Notes: a model not told the origin generated them from the sequence alone. A stretch of DNA of 64,000 nt from Salinibacterium sp. NK8237 (GCF_015864955.1 NZ_JADYWE010000002.1:252326-316325), one strand, 5' to 3'; counted from the first letter of the stretch, positions 1 to 9,026 are shown. A program made the numbers and translations.

Positions 1-1
1 C

Positions 2-979
2 GAGCGTCCCGCAGCGGTGTGGATTGCGCCGACCGGTTCGCTGCTCGTCCTCACCGATCCGGTGATCGTGACTGGTGGGCAATCGCAGGAAGAGGCGTTG
101 GCGACGATCGCGTCGCTGTGGCGATTGGTGGCGGTGAGCATCCAGCAGCAGGTGGCCGTTGCGAGCCCCGATTATCTTCGAGATTCGCGGATGGCGTCGC
201 AGGATCGTGCCCAGGTCATTGCTGATCTCACCGATGCGCACTCCACGACGCTGGAACAAATTCTTGCGACGTTGCGCTCTCGTAGTGCGTCGGATGAGAC
301 TGCGCGCCAAGAAGCCATCGAGCTGGCCGCCACGGCGATGGTCAATCTGCGGGCGGTGTCTGATCGGGATCGCAGTCTGGCCGAGGAACCAGTAGCTCGC
401 GCTTTCGAACGTCTCAAAGCGGACTTGCGCCCTTTGGCTCGGTTCGGTGGCCTCGACGTGCAATTTGTAGAACCACCCGCTAACGGTCGCGCACTGCCCG
501 GCGAAGTCGCTCACGCGGGTCGAGCGATCGTTCGTGGTGCTGTGCTTGCACTCGTTGACCAACCGGGAGTCGCTCGATTGCGGGTGGAGTGGGATTGTGA
601 CGGTGAGAATCTGCTGATTGGGATTCGCGATGACGGCCCCGGCGAGCTAGCGGTGGAAGACCCCGCGGTGCGGCAACTTGTTGAGAGGGCAGCTGCCCTT
701 CGTGGTCGGTTGAGCGTGAACGGTACTACGGGGTGGGGTTCCGAAATTTCGGTTGTCTTGCCTCTGAGCGCTGAAGGGCTTGACCGTTCCCCGAGTGCCC
801 AGTGGCAGGTGACGGAGCGAGAGACTGACGTGTTGGAGTTGCTCGCCTCCGGTGCCCGCAATAAGGCCATAGCCCTGTCGTTATCGATCAGCGAGAACAC
901 GGTGAAGTTTCATGTGGCGAACCTGCTGCGCAAGGCCGGAGTTTCGAACCGGGCTGAGCTCGTTTCGGCCTATCGCTGA
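2..979 (+). CDS. Histidine-kinase-like ATPase fused to LuxR-type HTH regulator (5' partial)
   Basis: The reading frame is open to the window edge, so the true start lies upstream; the first in-window start would be GTG at 17. A helical region with a possible degenerate dimerisation helix (DLTDAHSTTLEQ) precedes a GHKL-type ATPase segment whose G1 box DDGPG is at 629-643, but no clear N box is visible. The last ~58 residues (about 803-976) are a typical NarL/LuxR helix-turn-helix (TERETDVLELLASG, then NTVKFHVANLLRK). No receiver domain is visible. By inference it binds DNA directly and its ATPase-like part senses a signal, rather than acting as a two-component kinase. It lies 107 bp before the Tad cluster in the same direction and may control it. 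The HTH call is firm; the kinase-like part less so. Confidence 0.75.
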   Translation, partial: ERPAAVWIAPTGSLLVLTDPVIVTGGQSQEEALATIASLWRLVAVSIQQQVAVASPDYLRDSRMASQDRAQVIADLTDAHSTTLEQILATLRSRSASDETARQEAIELAATAMVNLRAVSDRDRSLAEEPVARAFERLKADLRPLARFGGLDVQFVEPPANGRALPGEVAHAGRAIVRGAVLALVDQPGVARLRVEWDCDGENLLIGIRDDGPGELAVEDPAVRQLVERAAALRGRLSVNGTTGWGSEISVVLPLSAEGLDRSPSAQWQVTERETDVLELLASGARNKAIALSLSISENTVKFHVANLLRKAGVSNRAELVSAYR

Positions 980-1073
980 CCAGATTTCTTGCGCACTTCT
1001 CCCCAACAAAGTCAAAGAGTCGCCGTTCGGCACGAGTGCGATAGTGCCGCCAAAAGTACGGCTGGAGTCTCCT

Positions 1074-1079
1074 TAGCGT
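1074..1079 (+). promoter_or_regulatory. Probable -10 box of leaderless tadA
   Basis: TAGCGT ends 6 nt before the GTG start of tadA. The same TANNNT spacing precedes many genes in this window, which implies transcription starting at or beside the start codon. No convincing -35 is seen. Confidence 0.4.
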
Positions 1080-1085
1080 TGCTCT

Positions 1086-2174
1086 GTGACTACGACTCCT
1101 TCGCACCCCGACATTGTTCCTTTCGTCGCTCGTCGACGGTTCACAGCTGAGCCCACCCTCACAACCAACGCGCATGCTCGGGGCGTGCCCGTAGCCGGTG
1201 GCGGCGCTGGCCTCGACTCTGGGACGGCGAACGGGGATGCGCTGAGCCGGGCACTCCACGAGTTCGGCCCATTAGCGCCATACGTTGGGCGCCCGAACAC
1301 CACCGACGTGTTCGTCAACGGTGCCCACAATGTCTGGATCGACCGCGGCGGAGGGCTTGAACTCGTCGGCGATGTTGGCATGACCGAAGCTGACCTGCGC
1401 GCCCTAGCCATTCGCCTCATCAACCTCGGCGGACGCCACGTCGACGAAGCGACACCCTGCGTGGATGTTCGGCTCGCCGGTGGGGTGCGAGTGCACGCTG
1501 TTCTCCCTCCCATCTCCGCCACCGGCACACTGCTCTCGATCCGCGTGCCCAGCCGAGAACCATTCGGGCTGGCAGAGCTCGACTTCGCAGGCTTCTTCAA
1601 CGAGGTGCCGCTGCAGCGAGTGAAAGCCCTCATCGACGGGCGGGAAAACGTGCTCATCTCGGGTGCATCGGGAGCCGGAAAAACCACGTTTCTCGGCGCA
1701 CTGCTGGCGGCGGCATCCGACACCGAACGCATCGTCGCCATTGAGGATGTTGCGGAGCTGCGCGTCGAACACCCGCACTTTGTATCGCTCGAGGCACGGC
1801 AAGCGAACCTCGAAGGTGCCGGCGGCTACGGGCTGCCCGCACTCGTGCGAGAAGCGCTGCGGATGCGGCCCGACCGGCTCGTCGTCGGCGAGTGTCGAGG
1901 TGCAGAGATCCGTGAACTTTTGAGCGCGCTCAACACCGGCCACGATGGAGGCGCAGGAACCCTGCACGCCAACTCCCTCAAAGACGTACCAAGCAGGCTC
2001 GAAGCGCTCGGGGCGCTCGCTGGATTAGACGCGACCGCCATCGCCCGCCAAGCCGTCAGCGCCATTGGTGCCGTGCTGCACGTCGATCGAGTCGACGGCC
2101 GCCGACGCCTTACCCACCTTGGCCGGCTCGTGCTCGACGACAACGACCGCCTCGCGATCGCCGAAATCGAATGA
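1086..2174 (+). CDS. tadA: TadA/CpaF-family secretion ATPase
   Basis: This 362-residue cytoplasmic ATPase belongs to the PilT/GspE/TadA superfamily that powers Tad (Flp pilus) assembly or secretion. Walker A GASGAGKT is at residues 193-200. A Walker B/Asp-box region (RPDRLVVGECRG) is at 261-272, followed by the family segment GGAGTLHANS. The length fits the short actinobacterial TadA-like ATPase of the Rv3659c type. GTG 1086 is chosen because a TANNNT box lies 6 nt upstream. It overlaps the next gene by 4 bp (ATGA), so the two are translationally coupled. The CpaE/Ssd-like localisation protein often found upstream is not in the visible part. Confidence 0.92.
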   Translation: MTTTPSHPDIVPFVARRRFTAEPTLTTNAHARGVPVAGGGAGLDSGTANGDALSRALHEFGPLAPYVGRPNTTDVFVNGAHNVWIDRGGGLELVGDVGMTEADLRALAIRLINLGGRHVDEATPCVDVRLAGGVRVHAVLPPISATGTLLSIRVPSREPFGLAELDFAGFFNEVPLQRVKALIDGRENVLISGASGAGKTTFLGALLAAASDTERIVAIEDVAELRVEHPHFVSLEARQANLEGAGGYGLPALVREALRMRPDRLVVGECRGAEIRELLSALNTGHDGGAGTLHANSLKDVPSRLEALGALAGLDATAIARQAVSAIGAVLHVDRVDGRRRLTHLGRLVLDDNDRLAIAEIE

Positions 2175-3088
2175 AACGCCCGCCATCGCAACTGCCCGAC
2201 GTCGCCAGCATCACCCAACGGCTGGCCGTACTGCTGCACGCCGGGCTGACTCCCACTTCGGCCTGGCAGCACGTCGCGCGCGGCCGAGCCGAGTCAAGTG
2301 TTGCGGCGGCGGTAGCGGTGGCAGGCGGCGAACCAGGAGGGGCACCGGAACGCATTTCACGGGCATCCGCCAGCCTGCCAGCATTGGATCGGCAAGCATG
2401 GAACTCGCTTGCCGCCGCCTGGTTTGTTGCTGGGCAGGTTGGTGCGCCGCTGGCCGGTGCGCTCCGCACTCATGCACGAGCGTTGCGGATGCTCGTGCAC
2501 ATCCAGCGCGAAGTGGCCACCGCCCTCGCTGCCCCCGTCGCCACAGCGCGCATGGTCTTGGCGTTGCCCGCCGTCGGACTCATCTTTGGGGCACTGCTGG
2601 GTTTTGACACCCTAGGAGTGCTCTTCACAACGCCGATCGGGTGGGGGTGTCTCGTGGTCGGCGGCGGGCTCATCGTGATCGCTGTGCACTGGAACAACCG
2701 GCTTGTGCGGTCGGCGACGCCCACGCACGCAGCGCCCGGTCTCGAGTGCGAACTGATGGCCGTTGCGGTCTCAGGTGGTGGCTCACTCGTGCAGGCGCGA
2801 GTTGTTGTTACGCAGGCCCTGGAACGCTTCGGCCTGCCCGGGGACGGCACCCACCTCGACGAGGTGCTGCAACTCTCTCAGGAGGCAGGAGTGCCCGCTG
2901 CTGAACTCTTGCGGGCCGAAGCCGACGAGGTGCGGCTGACGGCCGACGCGGCTGCTCGTGCCGTTGCCGCAGCGCTCTCGGTGCGGCTCATGCTCCCGCT
3001 CGGGCTGTGCGTGCTCCCGGCCTTCATGGTGCTCGGAGTGCTGCCGCTCATGGTTGCTGTCATCTCATCCACCGTTGCCGGGTTCTAG
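2171..3088 (+). CDS. Type II secretion F-family (TadB/TadC-like) inner-membrane protein
   Basis: A 305-residue membrane protein that would form the inner-membrane platform for the TadA ATPase. Two T2SF-like cytoplasmic modules are visible: residues about 10-130 (ITQRLAVLLHAGLTPTSAW, later LAAAWFVAGQVGAPLAGAL) and about 195-270 (LECELMAVAVSGGGSLVQA, later VLQLSQEAGVPAAELL). Each is followed by hydrophobic stretches, one pair near 130-175 and one near 275-303. Most Tad loci use separate TadB and TadC proteins; here a single gene appears to carry both halves in short form. It starts inside the tadA stop (ATGA). The family call is firm; the two-in-one reading is inference. Confidence 0.85.
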   Translation: MKRPPSQLPDVASITQRLAVLLHAGLTPTSAWQHVARGRAESSVAAAVAVAGGEPGGAPERISRASASLPALDRQAWNSLAAAWFVAGQVGAPLAGALRTHARALRMLVHIQREVATALAAPVATARMVLALPAVGLIFGALLGFDTLGVLFTTPIGWGCLVVGGGLIVIAVHWNNRLVRSATPTHAAPGLECELMAVAVSGGGSLVQARVVVTQALERFGLPGDGTHLDEVLQLSQEAGVPAAELLRAEADEVRLTADAAARAVAAALSVRLMLPLGLCVLPAFMVLGVLPLMVAVISSTVAGF

Positions 3089-3192
3089 CGATGTTCCACA
3101 TATCGGGCCGCGCTGGGTCGCGAGACTCCCACGCTCGGCAGGCTGGAATCACTCGGCCGCAGACTGCGCGACAGCGCACGAAGGAGTACCTC

Positions 3193-3471
3193 ATGAATGA
3201 TCCGCACCTTGTTCCCTTGCCCACTCTCGAACCGGGCCGTGCCCGCCGCCTCCGGTTCGGCGTCGCGGGGATGTCGCTACGTGCGCGCCAATTCCGTGCC
3301 CGCGTGCGCACCCGCCTGCGCTCTGAGCGCGGTGCCGCCACCGCCGAGTACGCCATCACCACTCTGGCCGCCGTCGGTTTCGCCGGACTGCTCGTCGTGA
3401 TTCTCCGTTCCGGAGAGGTGCGCGGCATGCTCACTGACCTTGTGCGCAATGCGCTCTCGATCCCGGCGTGA
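3193..3471 (+). CDS. DUF4244 small pilin-like protein
   Basis: A 92-residue protein with a basic N-terminal half, the motif RGAATAEYAITTLAAVGFAG and one hydrophobic helix, typical of the DUF4244/Flp-pilin-like subunits of actinobacterial Tad clusters. GAATAEYA resembles a prepilin processing site in which the residue after the cleaved glycine begins the hydrophobic helix with Glu at +5. ATG 3193 is preceded by AAGGAG at 3181-3186, an ideal Shine-Dalgarno spacing; longer in-frame starts lack one. It sits in the tad operon between the membrane platform and the TadE-like genes. It is probably the major assembled subunit. Confidence 0.85.
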   Translation: MNDPHLVPLPTLEPGRARRLRFGVAGMSLRARQFRARVRTRLRSERGAATAEYAITTLAAVGFAGLLVVILRSGEVRGMLTDLVRNALSIPA

Positions 3472-3487
3472 TCGAGCACGAGCAGCG

Positions 3488-3823
3488 ATGAACGAGCGTG
3501 GCAGCGTCACCGCAGAGTTTGCGTTGGCGTTGCCCGCTGTCGCCCTCGTCCTCGTGTGCTGTCTCAGCGGGGTGCAACTCGCCGGGCTGCAAATCCGGTT
3601 GCAGGATGCGGCAGCTGGGTCAGCACGCAGCCTCGCTCGCGACGAAAGCTCCGGCACTGTCGCGGCTACCGCATCCGCTCTGGTCACGTCAGCACGGCTC
3701 GGTTCCCATCAGCGCGACGGCCTCGTGTGCGCCACGGTGAGCGCCCCCGCGCGCAACGCACTGCTCGGGCTGCTTCCGATCACGCTCAGTGCCACCAGCT
3801 GCGCTCTCGCGGGAGGCCAATGA
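3488..3823 (+). CDS. TadE-family pilus assembly protein
   Basis: A 111-residue protein with a short N-terminus NERGSVTAEFALALPAVALV, the TadE/TadG-like membrane helix with a Glu near its start, followed by about 75 extracytoplasmic residues. Such minor pseudopilins are exported and anchored by the N-terminal helix. ATG 3488 is chosen because it places the conserved RGSVTAEFA motif right at the N-terminus as in the family; an upstream GTG in frame would add 16 residues. Its TGA overlaps the next start codons (ATGATG), so it is coupled to the following gene. Confidence 0.8.
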   Translation: MNERGSVTAEFALALPAVALVLVCCLSGVQLAGLQIRLQDAAAGSARSLARDESSGTVAATASALVTSARLGSHQRDGLVCATVSAPARNALLGLLPITLSATSCALAGGQ

Positions 3824-4221
3824 TGGCCACATTGCAGGCAGGCGCTGGGGCGACGGTGTGCGCTGCGCGTCTCCGGCTGAACGACGAACACGGTTCGGGC
3901 ACCATCCTCATGGTCGGTCTCATCGCCACCGTTATCGCCGTCACTGCCCTCGTCATCCCTCTCTATTGGGCGCTCAGTGTGAGGCACGCGCTTGCCGGGG
4001 CGACCGACGCTGCCGCGCTCGCCGCAGCCGACACCGCGAGCGGGCTCATCGCTGGCTACCCCTGCGACAATGCGACGCGGCTCGCGAGTGCTAATGACTC
4101 CCTTATAGAGGACTGTGTGGTTGATGGGCGTATCGTGACAGTTACCGCTAGTCGCCGCATCCTCGGCATACTGGTCACAACGAGCGCCACAGCAGGGCCA
4201 CCCCCAACCAGGGCGGATTAG
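3820..4221 (+). CDS. Rv3654c-family TadE-like protein
   Basis: A 133-residue protein with the motif EHGSGTILMVGLIATVIAVTAL, a hydrophobic segment at about 27-50, then ALAGATDAAALAAADTASG, the characteristic TadE/TadG-type segment of the Rv3654c family. It closes the tad gene set (ATPase, platform, DUF4244, TadE, Rv3654c-like). The start overlaps the previous stop and is preceded by GGGAGG at 3811-3816; two ATGs in tandem (3820 and 3823) are equally possible. It is probably membrane-anchored with an exported C-terminal part. Its molecular job is not established. Confidence 0.8.
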   Translation: MMATLQAGAGATVCAARLRLNDEHGSGTILMVGLIATVIAVTALVIPLYWALSVRHALAGATDAAALAAADTASGLIAGYPCDNATRLASANDSLIEDCVVDGRIVTVTASRRILGILVTTSATAGPPPTRAD

Positions 4222-4303
4222 GCAACTGAGCGGTCGGTGTGTGTATTGTGTCGCTGATAGTGGCGCTGCCACCGGTCAAGTGCGTCATCACCCAAGGAGT
4301 CCC

Positions 4304-7219
4304 GTGTCTGGCACCAAAAAGCTTGTCATTGTCGAGTCGCCCACCAAGGCCAAGACGATAGCCAAGTATCTCGGTGACGACTATGACGTGCTCTCGTCCG
4401 TCGGTCACATTCGTGACCTTGTCGAACCCCGCAACCTGCCACCCGAACTCAAAAAGGGCTCCCTCGGCAAGTTCTCTGTCGACGTCGACAACGGCTTCGA
4501 GCCCTACTACGTGGTCTCCGACGCCAAGAAGAAAACCGTCGCCGAACTCAAGAAGGCGCTCAGCGGAGCGAACGAACTCTTCCTCGCAACTGATGAGGAC
4601 CGCGAGGGTGAGGCCATCGCGTGGCACCTCCTGCAGGTGCTGAAGCCCAAAGTTCCTGTGAAGCGCATGGTGTTCCACGAAATCACCGAAGACGCCATCG
4701 AAGCGGCCATCAACAACACCCGCGACGTCGACACCGCCCTCGTTGACGCTCAAGAAACCCGCCGCATCCTCGACCGCCTCTACGGCTACGAAATCTCGCC
4801 TGTGCTCTGGCGCAAAGTCGGCCCCGGCCTTTCCGCTGGCCGCGTGCAGTCCGCCGCGACCCGCCTTGTTGTCGAGCGTGAACGCGAACGCCTCGCCTTC
4901 ATCACCGCCAACTACTGGGATCTCATCGCCCAGCTCTCGCCCGACAGCGAAACCAACGGCTTCGAATCCAAGCTCGTGCGCCTCGACGGCAAGCGCGTTG
5001 CTGCCGGCCGCGACTTCGATGACCGCGGAAACCTCAAGGGCGAAGCAGTAGCGCTCGACGAGAAGGCTGCGCAAACTCTCGCAGACGCACTGCGGATGCC
5101 GAGCACCACCATCACCGTAAAAACGGTCGAGACTAAGCCATACACGCGCCGCCCCGCAGCGCCCTTCACCACCTCAACGCTGCAGCAGGAGGCCGGCCGC
5201 AAGCTGCGCTACTCCGCTCGCCAGACCATGAGCGTCGCCCAGTCGCTGTACGAAAACGGTTACATCACCTATATGCGAACCGACTCCTCGTCGCTCTCGC
5301 AGCAGGCCATCACCGCAGCCCGCACCCAAGCCGTTGCGCTCTACGGTGCAGACGCTGTGCCCGACAAGCCCCGCGTCTACGCCAGCAAGAGCAAGAACGC
5401 TCAAGAGGCCCACGAAGCTATTCGCCCCTCGGGAGACACCTTCCGCACGCCAAGCGAACTTCAGTCGACGCTGCGCGGAAACGACTTCAAGCTCTACGAA
5501 CTGATCTGGAAGCGCACCGTCGCCTCGCAGATGGCTGACGCCAAGGGTTCCACGGCATCCATCACGATCGCTGCCGGCGAAGCTCCCGTTGCCGAATTCT
5601 CGGCCAGCGGAACCATCATCACCTTCCGCGGCTTCATGCAGGCCTACGAAGAAGGCCAAGACGAAGAGCGTAACGCCACCGCTGAGCCCAAGGAAGCGAA
5701 ACTGCCTCCGCTCAAGGAAGGCCAAACCCTCACGCTTCTCGACATCGAAGCGAAGGGTCACGAGACCAGCCCGCCCCCGCGTTACACCGAAGCAAGCCTC
5801 GTCAAGAAGCTTGAAGAACTCGGCATCGGTCGCCCGTCGACCTACGCGTCGATCATCTCCACGATCATCGACCGCGGCTACATTACGCCGCGCGGCCAGG
5901 CACTCGTGCCCAACTGGATTGCGTTCTCCGTGATCCGTTTGCTCGAAGAGTACTTCGGCGACCTCGTGCAGTACGACTTCACCGCGGGCATGGAAGACGA
6001 CCTCGACCGCATCGCTGGCGGAACTCAGAACCGCGTTGAATGGTTGCAGTCGTTCTACTTCGGTGACGAGAAGTACCGTGGCCTTCGCACTGTCATCGAC
6101 AACCTTGGCGAAATCGATGCCAAGGAAATCAACTCGATGAAGCTCTCGGATGACGTGACGCTGCGCATCGGAAAGTACGGCCCCTACCTGGAGACCCCCA
6201 GTGACGACCCCGAGAAGCCGCGCCGGGTCAACATCCCCGAAGCGCTCGCGCCCGACGAGCTCACCCTTGCCAAGGCGATCGAACTGATCGAAGCTCCCGT
6301 CGTCGGTGACCGTGTTATCGGCGTCAACCCGGAGAATGGCAAAGAGATCGTGGCGAAAGATGGCCGGTTCGGCCCCTACGTCACCGAGCTCGAGCCAGAA
6401 CCTGAGCCTGTTCCTGAGCCCGTCGAAGAGATCGATCCCAAGACCGGCGAAGTGAAGAAGGCCAAGAAGCCTAAAAAGGCTGCTGTTGTGAAGCCGCGCA
6501 CGGCATCCATCTTCAAGACCATGGAGCTCGACGCGATCGACCTCGACACCGCGCTCAAGCTGCTCAGCCTGCCTCGCGTCGTCGGCCTCGACCCCGAAAC
6601 CGGCGTCGAGATCACCGCGCAAAACGGACGCTACGGCCCCTACCTCAAGAAGGGTGTCGAAACGCGTTCGCTCACGAGCGAAGACCTCATCTTCGACATC
6701 GACGTCGCCGGTGCCGTAGAGCTCTACGCGCAGCCCAAGTACGGCAACCGCGCAGCATCCAGTGCTCTCAAAGAGTTCGATGCTGACCCGGTGAGCGAAA
6801 AGCCGATCAAGATCAAGGATGGCCGCTTCGGTGCGTATGTAACCGACGGCACCACTAACGCCACTATCCCGCGCGGCGAAACCGTCGAAGACGTCGACTT
6901 CGAGCGTGCCGTGCAACTGCTGGCCGACAAGCGAGCGAAGGGGCCGGTCAAGCGCAAGACGGCCGCGAAGAAGCCCGCTGCGAAGAAGCCAGCTGCGAAG
7001 AAACCAGCGGCCAAGAAGCCAGCCGCCAAAAAGCCGACAGCGAAGAAACCAGCAGCTAAGAAGCCTGCAGCTAAGACGACGGCGGCTAAAACAACAGCAG
7101 CTAAGACCACGGCCGCAAAAGCCACGGCAGCTAAGAAGCCAGCGGCGAAAAAGCCTGCTGCGCCCAAAGCTGCAGCCAAGGCCACCACCACCACCACCGC
7201 CGCTACCGAAGCAGAGTAG
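4304..7219 (+). CDS. topA: DNA topoisomerase I
   Basis: A 971-residue type IA topoisomerase that relaxes negative supercoils. The Toprim start is KLVIVESPTKAKTIAKYL and the acidic triad region is ATDEDREGEAIAWHL. The catalytic tyrosine, about residue 323, lies in GYITYMRTDSSSLS. The C-terminus has several short domains, each with a GRFGPYV or GKYGPYL type motif, and ends in a long Lys/Ala tail, with no Cys4 zinc fingers, as in other actinobacteria. GTG 4304 is chosen because AAGGAG at 4294-4299 is correctly spaced and VSGTKKLVIVESP is the usual N-terminus. It is followed after 1 bp by tmk. Confidence 0.98.
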   Translation: MSGTKKLVIVESPTKAKTIAKYLGDDYDVLSSVGHIRDLVEPRNLPPELKKGSLGKFSVDVDNGFEPYYVVSDAKKKTVAELKKALSGANELFLATDEDREGEAIAWHLLQVLKPKVPVKRMVFHEITEDAIEAAINNTRDVDTALVDAQETRRILDRLYGYEISPVLWRKVGPGLSAGRVQSAATRLVVERERERLAFITANYWDLIAQLSPDSETNGFESKLVRLDGKRVAAGRDFDDRGNLKGEAVALDEKAAQTLADALRMPSTTITVKTVETKPYTRRPAAPFTTSTLQQEAGRKLRYSARQTMSVAQSLYENGYITYMRTDSSSLSQQAITAARTQAVALYGADAVPDKPRVYASKSKNAQEAHEAIRPSGDTFRTPSELQSTLRGNDFKLYELIWKRTVASQMADAKGSTASITIAAGEAPVAEFSASGTIITFRGFMQAYEEGQDEERNATAEPKEAKLPPLKEGQTLTLLDIEAKGHETSPPPRYTEASLVKKLEELGIGRPSTYASIISTIIDRGYITPRGQALVPNWIAFSVIRLLEEYFGDLVQYDFTAGMEDDLDRIAGGTQNRVEWLQSFYFGDEKYRGLRTVIDNLGEIDAKEINSMKLSDDVTLRIGKYGPYLETPSDDPEKPRRVNIPEALAPDELTLAKAIELIEAPVVGDRVIGVNPENGKEIVAKDGRFGPYVTELEPEPEPVPEPVEEIDPKTGEVKKAKKPKKAAVVKPRTASIFKTMELDAIDLDTALKLLSLPRVVGLDPETGVEITAQNGRYGPYLKKGVETRSLTSEDLIFDIDVAGAVELYAQPKYGNRAASSALKEFDADPVSEKPIKIKDGRFGAYVTDGTTNATIPRGETVEDVDFERAVQLLADKRAKGPVKRKTAAKKPAAKKPAAKKPAAKKPAAKKPTAKKPAAKKPAAKTTAAKTTAAKTTAAKATAAKKPAAKKPAAPKAAAKATTTTTAATEAE
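6955..7180 (+). repeat. Lys/Ala-rich coding repeats in the topA 3' end
   Basis: About 15 imperfect copies of a 12-15 bp unit encode AAKKPAAKKP and later AAKTTAAKTT type repeats. They form a basic, probably unstructured DNA-binding tail. In mycobacterial and streptomycete TopA such lysine repeats give processivity (family knowledge). The repeat is prone to length change between strains. Confidence 0.85.
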
Positions 7220-7220
7220 C

Positions 7221-7850
7221 GTGCCCGGTTTGTTTATCACCCTTGAGGGCGGCGACGGCGTCGGTAAAACCACGCAGTCGCAGCTTCTGGTGAAGTGGCT
7301 TGAAGACGCCGGTCACACGGTTGTGGTGACCCGCGAACCCGGTGGTACCGATTTGGGCTTAGAGCTGCGTGAAATCGTGCTGCACCGCCGGGGCGAAATG
7401 GATCCTCGTGCCGAAGCACTTATCTATGCCGCTGACCGTGCCCACCACATCGCCACACTCGTGCGCCCAGCGCTTGAGCGCGGTGAGATTGTTGTTCAGG
7501 ATCGCTACATCGACTCCTCCGAGGCCTATCAGGGCGCCGGTCGAGTGCTCGGTTCCGACGAAGTGCGCGAGCTCTCGCTGTGGGCGACGCAGAACCTGCT
7601 TCCCGATGTGACGGTGCTGCTCGATCTCGATTCTGGCGATAGCCGCAAACGCCTCGACAACGCCCGCACTCGCTACGACAGGCTCGAAGCTGAGAAGCAA
7701 GAATTCCACACCCGGGTTCGCGACGCCTTTCTGGAACGTGCGGCGAAAGAACCCGAGCGCATCCTTGTGGTGGATGCCGCGCGCAGCATTGACGAGATCG
7801 CCGGCACGATCCGTGAGCGCATTCAGAACCACCTCCCGCAACCCGCCTAG
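7221..7850 (+). CDS. tmk: dTMP kinase
   Basis: A 209-residue thymidylate kinase that phosphorylates dTMP to dTDP for DNA synthesis. The P-loop is EGGDGVGKTTQSQLL, the dTMP-binding motif is TREPGGTDLG, and DRYIDSSEAYQGAGR is the DRY/lid region. GTG 7221 directly follows the topA stop with a 1-bp gap, so it is probably read through from the topA message. It is followed by holB, a gene pair seen widely in actinobacteria and firmicutes. Confidence 0.96.
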   Translation: MPGLFITLEGGDGVGKTTQSQLLVKWLEDAGHTVVVTREPGGTDLGLELREIVLHRRGEMDPRAEALIYAADRAHHIATLVRPALERGEIVVQDRYIDSSEAYQGAGRVLGSDEVRELSLWATQNLLPDVTVLLDLDSGDSRKRLDNARTRYDRLEAEKQEFHTRVRDAFLERAAKEPERILVVDAARSIDEIAGTIRERIQNHLPQPA

Positions 7851-7853
7851 ACT
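7848..7853 (+). promoter_or_regulatory. Probable -10 box of leaderless holB
   Basis: TAGACT overlaps the tmk stop codon and ends 6 nt before the holB ATG, giving holB its own leaderless promoter inside the end of tmk. Confidence 0.45.
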
Positions 7854-7859
7854 GAGCGC

Positions 7860-9026
7860 ATGTCGTTGTGGGAGGGCCTGACGGGCCAAGCTGAAGCGAT
7901 CGCTGTTCTTGAGGCTGCGGCCTCGTCGTCGGCGTTGGGCAGCTCAGAACAGTCGTCGATGACGCACTCGTGGCTAATCACGGGCCCGCCCGGATCTGGC
8001 CGCTCCAATATCGCCTACGCTTTCGCTGCCGCCCTGCTCGGTACCCGCGGCGACGAAACCGAAGAGTCGGTCTATAAGCAGGTTGTTGCCCGCACCCATC
8101 CCGACCTTGGCGTGCTCAGCACGGAACGCGTCATCATCTCCATCGACGAGGTGCGCAAGCTGGTGGCCTCGTCGCAGTTCTCGCCGTCGGTCGGCCACTA
8201 CCGCGTCATGATTATTGAGGATGCCGACCGTATGGTCGAGCGCACCTCAAACGTTCTGCTCAAAGCCCTTGAAGAGCCGCCGCCACGCACGGTCTGGATT
8301 CTGTGCGCGCCCAGCGAAGCCGACCTTATTCCCACGATCCGTTCCCGCGTGCGCAGCGTTCGTCTCCGCACCCCCGCGATCGAAGACGTCGCCCAGCTGC
8401 TGCAAGACCGCGATGGCGTCGCACCCGATATTGCGTTGCGTGCGGCACGAGAAGCACAAAGCCACATCGGCATGGCACACCGTCTTGCGACCAATGCGGA
8501 GGCCCGCGAACGACGCGAACGGGCGCTGACCACGGTGCTCAACATCCGCACGGTGTCGGACGCTGTGATCGCCGCCACTCTTTTGCTCGAGTTGTCGAAA
8601 GCGGATGCCACAGCCCTCACCGAGGAGAAGGACGCTCACGAACGCGAGTCCGCGCTTCGCTCGCTCGGTGTTGCCCCCGGCGGCACTATTCCGCCGGCGC
8701 TGCGAGTGCAGCTCAAGAACCTCGAAGAAGATCAGAAGCGTCGCGCGACTCGAAGTTTGCGTGACGGTATTGACCGCATCATGGTTGACCTGTTGTCGCT
8801 CTACCGCGACATTTTGTTGACCCAAATTGGTGCCCCGGGAGAACTCATTAATCTCAGCATTGTCAATAACCTCACGGCGGTGGCGAACCGCACAACAGCG
8901 CCAGCGACGCTCGCCATCATGGACGGTATCGCTGAAGCGCGCCGTCGCATCGAAAGCAACGTTGCTCCGGCACTCGCCCTTGAGGCGATGCTCGTGAAGG
9001 TCGCTGTGTCGGGGCGCGGGGCATGA
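7860..9026 (+). CDS. holB: DNA polymerase III subunit delta'
   Basis: A 388-residue clamp-loader subunit of the AAA+ superfamily. The P-loop reads GPPGSGRSN, with Arg where active ATPases have Lys, as expected for a delta' that does not hydrolyse ATP. Further landmarks are the sensor-like segment MIIEDADRMVERTSNVLLKALEEPP and IRSRVRSVRL. The SRC-type arginine-finger motif of ATPase clamp-loader partners appears here as IRSRV. It starts 9 bp after tmk and overlaps the following hydrolase by 4 bp (ATGA). Confidence 0.93.
   Translation: MSLWEGLTGQAEAIAVLEAAASSSALGSSEQSSMTHSWLITGPPGSGRSNIAYAFAAALLGTRGDETEESVYKQVVARTHPDLGVLSTERVIISIDEVRKLVASSQFSPSVGHYRVMIIEDADRMVERTSNVLLKALEEPPPRTVWILCAPSEADLIPTIRSRVRSVRLRTPAIEDVAQLLQDRDGVAPDIALRAAREAQSHIGMAHRLATNAEARERRERALTTVLNIRTVSDAVIAATLLLELSKADATALTEEKDAHERESALRSLGVAPGGTIPPALRVQLKNLEEDQKRRATRSLRDGIDRIMVDLLSLYRDILLTQIGAPGELINLSIVNNLTAVANRTTAPATLAIMDGIAEARRRIESNVAPALALEAMLVKVAVSGRGA

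Noticed and set aside
6955..7180. topA 3' repeat as a non-coding satellite
   Set aside because: It keeps the reading frame and encodes the known Lys/Ala tail of actinobacterial topoisomerase I.
5174..7273. 699-codon open frame opposite topA
   Set aside because: Antisense shadow of a strongly conserved gene; its Phe/Gly/Leu-rich protein comes from the lysine repeats read on the other strand.
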